From an uncultured Bacilli bacterium (GTDB lineage: Bacteria > Bacillota_I > Bacilli_A > RF39 > UBA660): a stretch of DNA of 44,592 bases. The notes beneath the pieces were generated by a model. The model was given only the letters and a program-made list of their open reading frames with translations, had not been told where the DNA came from and did not search any database. The stretch is from assembly GCA_947629025.1 (NCBI GenBank), contig CANRCC010000012.1:1-44592 (forward strand). Reading direction: 5' to 3'. Below are positions 41,097 to 44,592 of the stretch, piece after piece (position 1 is the stretch's first letter; every line of letters begins with the position of its first letter). Position numbers and translations under genes: made by a program.

Positions 41097-41450
41097 ATGA
41101 AATATCAAGTAGGTAATGTAATAGAAGTAACTGTTACATCAATTGAACCATATGGCGCATTTGTTGCTGCTAATGAAAATTATAAAGGTTTAATTCATAT
41201 ATCTGAAATAAATGGAAAATATATAAAATGTATAAATGATTATTTAAACGTTGGAGATAAAATTTATGCAAGAATATTAGATGTTGATAAAAAAAATAAA
41301 AAAATAAAATTAACACTTAAAAACCTGAATTATAAATTATCAAGTACTGAAAATGATTTAGAAGATACAAACTTAGGTTTTTCCTTACTTGCTGATTTAT
41401 TGCCATTTTGGATTAATGAAAAATTAGATAGTATGGAAAAATATAAATAA
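41097..41450 (+). CDS. S1-domain RNA-binding protein (CvfD/YugI-like)
   Basis: 117 residues. Residues ~1-75 are an S1 domain (VGNVIEVTVTSIEPYGAFVAA, GLIHISEI, VGDKIYARILDVDKKNKKIKLTLK), followed by a short helical tail. Such small S1 proteins (YugI, CvfD, general stress protein 13) bind ribosomes or mRNA and regulate translation under stress. The ATG at 41097 follows GAGAGG; an earlier in-frame start has no ribosome site. It lies divergent from the Nfu gene. Confidence 0.88.
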   Translation: MKYQVGNVIEVTVTSIEPYGAFVAANENYKGLIHISEINGKYIKCINDYLNVGDKIYARILDVDKKNKKIKLTLKNLNYKLSSTENDLEDTNLGFSLLADLLPFWINEKLDSMEKYK

Positions 41451-41473
41451 ATGTAAAATTTAATTAAATTTCA

Positions 41474-41502
41474 TTGACAAATTTTAATAACAATGTTATA
41501 TT
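41474..41502 (+). promoter_or_regulatory. Promoter of the Val-Thr-Tyr-Gln-Lys tRNA array
   Basis: Consensus TTGACA (41474-41479), 17-base spacer, TATATT (41497-41502). Confidence 0.8.
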
Positions 41503-41522
41503 TAATTACGTCAATATTTATT

Positions 41523-41599
41523 GGATTCTTAGCTCAGTTGGTTAGAGCACCTGCCTTACAAGCAGGGGGTCACAGGTTCGAGTCCTGTAGAGTCCACCA
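41523..41599 (+). tRNA. tRNA-Val (anticodon TAC)
   Basis: Acceptor GGATTCT/AGAGTCC, anticodon stem CCTGC/GCAGG with loop CTTACAA, T arm and encoded CCA. First of five in the array. Confidence 0.95.
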
Positions 41600-41603
41600 T
41601 TTT

Positions 41604-41679
<76 letters not shown>

Positions 41680-41683
41680 CTAT

Positions 41684-41767
41684 GGGGAGATAGCGAAGTG
41701 GCTAAACGCGGCGGACTGTAAATCCGCTCCTTAGGGTTCGGTGGTTCGAATCCACCTCTCCCCACCA
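41684..41767 (+). tRNA. tRNA-Tyr (anticodon GTA)
   Basis: Acceptor GGGGAGA/TCTCCCC, anticodon stem GCGGA/TCCGC with loop CTGTAAA, long variable arm typical of bacterial tRNA-Tyr, encoded CCA. Confidence 0.95.
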
Positions 41768-41772
41768 TAGCT

Positions 41773-41847
41773 TGCCTCGTAGCCAAGTGGTAAGGCATCA
41801 GACTTTGACTCTGACATGCGCTAGTTCGAATCTAGCCGGGGCAGCCA
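41773..41847 (+). tRNA. tRNA-Gln (anticodon TTG)
   Basis: Acceptor TGCCTCG/CGGGGCA, anticodon stem TCAGA/TCTGA with loop CTTTGAC, encoded CCA. The main glutamine isoacceptor for CAA. Confidence 0.95.
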
Positions 41848-41861
41848 TGTTTTGTTGTTAT

Positions 41862-41937
41862 GTCCTGTTAGCTCAGTTGGTAGAGCATTTGACTTTTAAT
41901 CAAAGGGTCATGCGTTCAAGTCGCATACAGGACACCA
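41862..41937 (+). tRNA. tRNA-Lys (anticodon TTT)
   Basis: Acceptor GTCCTGT/ACAGGAC, anticodon stem TTTGA/TCAAA with loop CTTTTAA, encoded CCA. Confidence 0.95.
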
Positions 41938-41947
41938 GTTGTAAATT

Positions 41948-41976
41948 ACTTGCAGTTTTTGCAAGTTTTATTTTAT
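41948..41976 (+). terminator. Terminator of the first tRNA array
   Basis: ACTTGCA (41948-41954)/TGCAAGT (41960-41966) and T-rich tail. Confidence 0.88.
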
Positions 41977-42012
41977 ATATATTGAAAAAGTACTAAAAAG
42001 TTATAAAAAGAC

Positions 42013-42041
42013 TTGAAAAAAAGTAAAATTTATTATATACT
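42013..42041 (+). promoter_or_regulatory. Promoter of the Leu-Ser-fMet tRNA array
   Basis: TTGAAA (42013-42018), 17-base spacer, TATACT (42036-42041). Confidence 0.75.
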
Positions 42042-42091
42042 TAAGAAGTCTGAACAAGTTATATCAGACAAATGGTGCCTATGCCTTAGTT

Positions 42092-42180
42092 GCCTCAGTG
42101 GCGGAATTGGTAGACGCACAGGACTTAAAATCCTGCGTGGGTTAAACCACGTGCCGGTTCAAGTCCGGCCTGAGGCACCA
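42092..42180 (+). tRNA. tRNA-Leu (anticodon TAA)
   Basis: Acceptor GCCTCAG/CTGAGGC, anticodon stem CAGGA/TCCTG with loop CTTAAAA, long variable arm, encoded CCA. Confidence 0.95.
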
Positions 42181-42187
42181 TCTATTT

Positions 42188-42280
42188 GGAGAAATACCCA
42201 AGTCTGGTTGAAGGGACCGGTCTTGAAAACCGGGAGGTCGGGTAACCGGCGCGGGGGTTCGAATCCCTCTTTCTCCGCCA
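42188..42280 (+). tRNA. tRNA-Ser (anticodon TGA)
   Basis: Acceptor GGAGAAA/TTTCTCC, anticodon stem CCGGT/ACCGG with loop CTTGAAA, long variable arm, encoded CCA. Confidence 0.95.
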
Positions 42281-42292
42281 TAATTATTATAT

Positions 42293-42369
42293 CGCGGGAT
42301 GGAGCAGTCTGGTAGCTCGTTGGGCTCATAACCCAGAGGTCGCAGGTTCAAATCCTGCTCCCGCAACCA
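42293..42369 (+). tRNA. Initiator tRNA-fMet (anticodon CAT)
   Basis: Acceptor CGCGGGA/TCCCGCA with the C1-A72 mismatch that marks the initiator, and three G-C pairs (GGG/CCC) next to the anticodon loop CTCATAA. CCA is encoded. Confidence 0.95.
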
Positions 42370-42379
42370 ATTGTATTGT

Positions 42380-42402
42380 AGACTATAATAGTCTTTTTTT
42401 TA
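42380..42402 (+). terminator. Terminator of the second tRNA array
   Basis: AGACTA (42380-42385)/TAGTCT (42389-42394), three-base loop and T run. Confidence 0.85.
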
Positions 42403-42433
42403 ATTTTAAGCATATAGTTTTATAGGTGATAAT

Positions 42434-43129
42434 ATGAAAATTTATGCTCATAGAGGTGAAAGTACTTATGCATGTGAAAATACTATGACAGCATTTTATT
42501 TAGCGTATCTAGTTAATAGTGATGGCATAGAGACAGATATACGAAGAACAAAAGATAATGTATTAGTATTAATACATGACAAGACTATTGATAGAACATC
42601 AAATGGTAATGGTAAAGTATCTGATTATACATATAAAGAATTATTAAAAATGGATTTTGGAAATTCAAAATATAAGGGTGAAAAAATAGTAAAATTAGAT
42701 GATTTTTTAAAATATTTTTCAAACAAAAATATTCATATTTTATTAGAAGTTAAAGAAAAAGGTTATGAAGAAGATATAGTAGATTTAGTATCAAAATACA
42801 ATTCTGAATTTATTACTATTATATCCTTTAAATATGATGTTCTTAAAAAAATGCGTGATTTATCCAAAAAAGTAAGTTTAGGTTGGTTAATATATGATCT
42901 AAATGATAAAGTTTTAAAACAATGTATTGATATTAAATTAAATCAAGTATTAGCAACGTCAGTTTGTCTTGAAGAAAATGAGGTTGCTGAATTACATAAA
43001 AATAATTTTATTGTAACTGCATGGGGAGTTTTAAACAAAATTGATATAAAAAGATTAAATAATATTGGTGTAGATAGACTAATTTATGATAGTAGCTTTA
43101 TAGCAAAAAAAGTGTTAAAAGGTTCTTAA
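42434..43129 (+). CDS. Glycerophosphodiester phosphodiesterase
   Basis: 231 residues. GDPD motifs: H6-R7 in AHRGE, E33 and D35 in GIETDIRRT, and H48 in LVLIHDKTIDRTSNG; TIM-barrel fold of normal short bacterial length. It splits glycerophosphodiesters to an alcohol and glycerol-3-phosphate. No signal peptide, so it acts in the cytoplasm on taken-up or turned-over lipid headgroups. AGGTGATAAT precedes the ATG. The DUF368 gene starts one base after its stop codon, so both are co-transcribed. Confidence 0.93.
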   Translation: MKIYAHRGESTYACENTMTAFYLAYLVNSDGIETDIRRTKDNVLVLIHDKTIDRTSNGNGKVSDYTYKELLKMDFGNSKYKGEKIVKLDDFLKYFSNKNIHILLEVKEKGYEEDIVDLVSKYNSEFITIISFKYDVLKKMRDLSKKVSLGWLIYDLNDKVLKQCIDIKLNQVLATSVCLEENEVAELHKNNFIVTAWGVLNKIDIKRLNNIGVDRLIYDSSFIAKKVLKGS

Positions 43130-43130
43130 A

Positions 43131-43952
43131 ATGAATAAAAGCAAGATATATACTTTTTTTAGTGGAATAATTATAGGATTAGGAGTTGTTCTACCAGGTG
43201 TAAGTGGATCAGTCTTAGCAATTATACTTGGAATATACAATGATGTAATTTATCTATTGAATGATAGTACCAAAACCTTATTCTATAAAATAAAAAAATT
43301 AATTCCAATTTCTTTAGGATTATTATGTGGAGTAATTTTATTTGGAAATATATTAATATTTTTAATATCAAGTTATGAAATTCAAATAAAATATTTATTT
43401 ATAGGTCTAATACTTGGAAGTATACCAATATTAAATAAGCAAAGTAAAGTTAGTGAAAATTCTGGTTCAAATATCAAATATATTGTAATAACATTTTTAG
43501 TATCATTATCATTATTTATGTTATCCGATTTTGATTTAATAAAATATAAAGGTATTAGTACATCTTTTTTAACAATGTTACTAGCAGGATTTTTATATAT
43601 ATCCGGAAAAATAATTCCAGGAATCAGTAGTTCATTTTTTCTAATGATTTTAGGAATGTATGATTATATATTAAACATTATATCAAATCCATTTTCTATA
43701 TCTATATATGAATTTGTAAAGTTAATTCCATTTTTTATAGGAATTATAATAGGTTTGATAACATTAATAAAAGTCATAAATTATTTTCTTATAAATTATA
43801 AATCAAGGACATATAGCATTATAATTGGTTTTGTATTAGGATCTATAATAGCAATATATCCTGGATTTAGATTCGAAATGCCATACATAATATCTATATT
43901 TATAATGTGTATATCTTTCTATTTTACTTATAAGTTAGGAGTTAAAAAATAA
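43131..43952 (+). CDS. DUF368-family membrane protein (undecaprenyl-phosphate flippase-type)
   Basis: 273 residues with about eight transmembrane helices. The duplicated family motif is seen twice: VVLPGVSGSVLAIILGIY near residue 20 and IIPGISSSFFLMILGMYDYI near residue 165. DUF368 (PopT) proteins have been linked to recycling of the undecaprenyl-phosphate lipid carrier across the membrane. It follows the GDPD gene by one base and precedes the last tRNA array. Confidence 0.9.
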   Translation: MNKSKIYTFFSGIIIGLGVVLPGVSGSVLAIILGIYNDVIYLLNDSTKTLFYKIKKLIPISLGLLCGVILFGNILIFLISSYEIQIKYLFIGLILGSIPILNKQSKVSENSGSNIKYIVITFLVSLSLFMLSDFDLIKYKGISTSFLTMLLAGFLYISGKIIPGISSSFFLMILGMYDYILNIISNPFSISIYEFVKLIPFFIGIIIGLITLIKVINYFLINYKSRTYSIIIGFVLGSIIAIYPGFRFEMPYIISIFIMCISFYFTYKLGVKK

Positions 43953-43978
43953 AATTTGACACTTTTAAGCAATAAGTA

Positions 43979-44008
43979 TTGACAATTTTATAAAAAATTT
44001 AGTATACT
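43979..44008 (+). promoter_or_regulatory. Promoter of the Asp-Phe-Arg-Pro tRNA array
   Basis: Consensus TTGACA (43979-43984), 18-base spacer, TATACT (44003-44008). Confidence 0.78.
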
Positions 44009-44030
44009 TAAATAGCATTTTAAGTATTTT

Positions 44031-44106
44031 GGTTCCGTAGTGTAGTGGTTAACACGTCTGCCTGTCACGCAGAAGATCGCGGGTTCAAGTCCCGTCGGAA
44101 CCGCCA
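44031..44106 (+). tRNA. tRNA-Asp (anticodon GTC)
   Basis: Acceptor GGTTCCG/CGGAACC, anticodon stem TCTGC/GCAGA with loop CTGTCAC, encoded CCA. Confidence 0.95.
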
Positions 44107-44116
44107 TATTTTTTTT

Positions 44117-44192
44117 GGCTCTGTAGCTCAGTCGGTAGAGCACGAGACTGAAAATCTCGGTGTCGGCAGTTCGATCCTGCCCGGAGCCACCA
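44117..44192 (+). tRNA. tRNA-Phe (anticodon GAA)
   Basis: Acceptor GGCTCTG/CGGAGCC, anticodon stem CGAGA/TCTCG with loop CTGAAAA, encoded CCA. Confidence 0.95.
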
Positions 44193-44220
44193 TTAATTTG
44201 TTTTATACGCTCGATGTTAT

Positions 44221-44297
<77 letters not shown>

Positions 44298-44300
44298 TAA

Positions 44301-44377
44301 CGGGAAGTAGCACAACTTGGCAGTGCACATGGTTTGGGACCATGAGGTTGCAGGTTCAAATCCTGTCTTCCCGACCA
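44301..44377 (+). tRNA. tRNA-Pro (anticodon TGG)
   Basis: Acceptor CGGGAAG/CTTCCCG, anticodon stem CATGG/CCATG with loop TTTGGGA, encoded CCA. Confidence 0.95.
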
Positions 44378-44414
44378 TTTGAAATTTGAGTTGAACTTTT
44401 CAACTTTAAATAAT

Positions 44415-44454
44415 AAAAAATCGTTGGTTTTTAAAGGAAAATCAGCGATTTTTT
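44415..44454 (+). terminator. Terminator of the third tRNA array
   Basis: AAAAAATCG-TTG pairs with CAG-CGATTTTTT (one G-T pair) over 12 or more pairs. A smaller hairpin GTTGAA/TTCAAC lies just upstream at 44392-44406. Confidence 0.85.
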
Positions 44455-44467
44455 GTTGCAAAAAAAT

Positions 44468-44592
44468 ATGGAAAAAAATAATCTGTTTTTGATAGATAAT
44501 TTACCAAAATGTGAGCCATTAGAAAAGAAAATTAATATTACCTGTAGTTTCAATAATGTTAAGTGTATATTTAAGCATGGTAGAATATTAAC
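44468..44592 (+). CDS. Possible start of a gene that leaves the window
   Basis: An ATG at 44468 opens a frame (MEKNNLFLIDNLPKCEPLEK...) that stays open to the window end, 41 codons. It contains Cys and mixed residues as in real proteins, but no clear ribosome site precedes the ATG and no family is recognised. Confidence 0.35.
   Translation, partial: MEKNNLFLIDNLPKCEPLEKKINITCSFNNVKCIFKHGRIL

Noticed and set aside
41772..42315. Plus-strand frames running through the Gln, Lys, Leu, Ser and fMet tRNAs
   Set aside because: They consist of tRNA sequence and spacers; no ribosome site and no protein-like composition.
42142..42366. Minus-strand frame of 74 codons over the Ser and fMet tRNAs
   Set aside because: Antisense of tRNA genes (EQDLNLRPLGYEP type artefact), no ribosome site.

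Overview
This window is a very AT-rich (by eye roughly 25-28% G+C), densely packed chromosomal segment of a Gram-positive bacterium. Shine-Dalgarno sites of the AGGAGG or AGGTGAT type, frequent TTG/GTG starts, class B sortase, SpoIID, RNase Y, CsoR and phosphoketolase all point to Bacillota. The extreme AT bias, small intergenic gaps, CCA-encoding tRNA arrays and phosphoketolase-type sugar metabolism suggest an uncultured anaerobic Bacilli or Erysipelotrichia-like lineage near the Mollicutes (for example an RF39-type gut bacterium). It keeps a cell wall. The placement is an inference. All 45 gene ends examined use TAA (33) or TAG (12) and none uses TGA, yet TGA was not seen as a sense codon.

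Layout. 1-2.5 kb: the C-terminal part of an MMPL/RND exporter, a ~0.55 kb gap that carries a structured small RNA with its own promoter and terminator, and a SWIM zinc-finger protein. 2.6-5.1 kb: three collagen-like (Gly-X-Y) proteins around a sirtuin; two of the collagen genes overlap and look like a split gene. 5.2-9.9 kb: a copper-responsive operon (CsoR, CopA, CopZ) that runs on into a cysteine desulfurase and a TtcA-type tRNA thiolase. 10-11.5 kb: a class B sortase facing its NPKTG-anchored substrate across a shared terminator. 11.7-13.6 kb: an orphan XhlA-like protein, tRNA-Gln(CUG) and tRNA-Glu(CUC), and an acetyltransferase flanked by a copy of the tRNA-Glu 3' end (a possible small integration), then a PAP2 phosphatase. 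13.7-18 kb: membrane proteins, a LysM protein whose amidase domain has lost its zinc ligands, and a thioredoxin/CcdA redox pair. 18-21 kb: an acyl-CoA dehydratase activase system split over three overlapping genes. 21-25 kb: a tail-anchored protein, an ABC exporter, a SpoIID/LytB protein and tRNA-His.

25-30.5 kb is the most accessory-looking part. After a decayed-looking ~0.6 kb gap come a conserved unknown gene, an ApeA-like HEPN anti-phage protein, directly followed by a second small protein with its own HEPN-type RDxxxH motif, then a cryptic transmembrane reading frame, an unknown gene and a RelQ-type small alarmone synthetase. 30.6-44 kb is mostly housekeeping: phosphoketolase, an FAD-dependent dehydrogenase, an SDR, a methionine gamma-lyase family enzyme, unknown genes, RNase Y, a CotS/YutH-like pseudokinase, an Nfu scaffold, an S1 protein, and three tRNA arrays (Val-Thr-Tyr-Gln-Lys, Leu-Ser-fMet, Asp-Phe-Arg-Pro) with GDPD and DUF368 between them.

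Themes. Copper control, a cysteine desulfurase, a tRNA thiolase and Nfu form a sulfur/metal network. Sortase, LysM, SpoIID, collagen-like and CotS-like proteins form a surface (possibly spore-surface) set. The HEPN pair next to an alarmone synthetase is the best candidate for an undescribed defence module.
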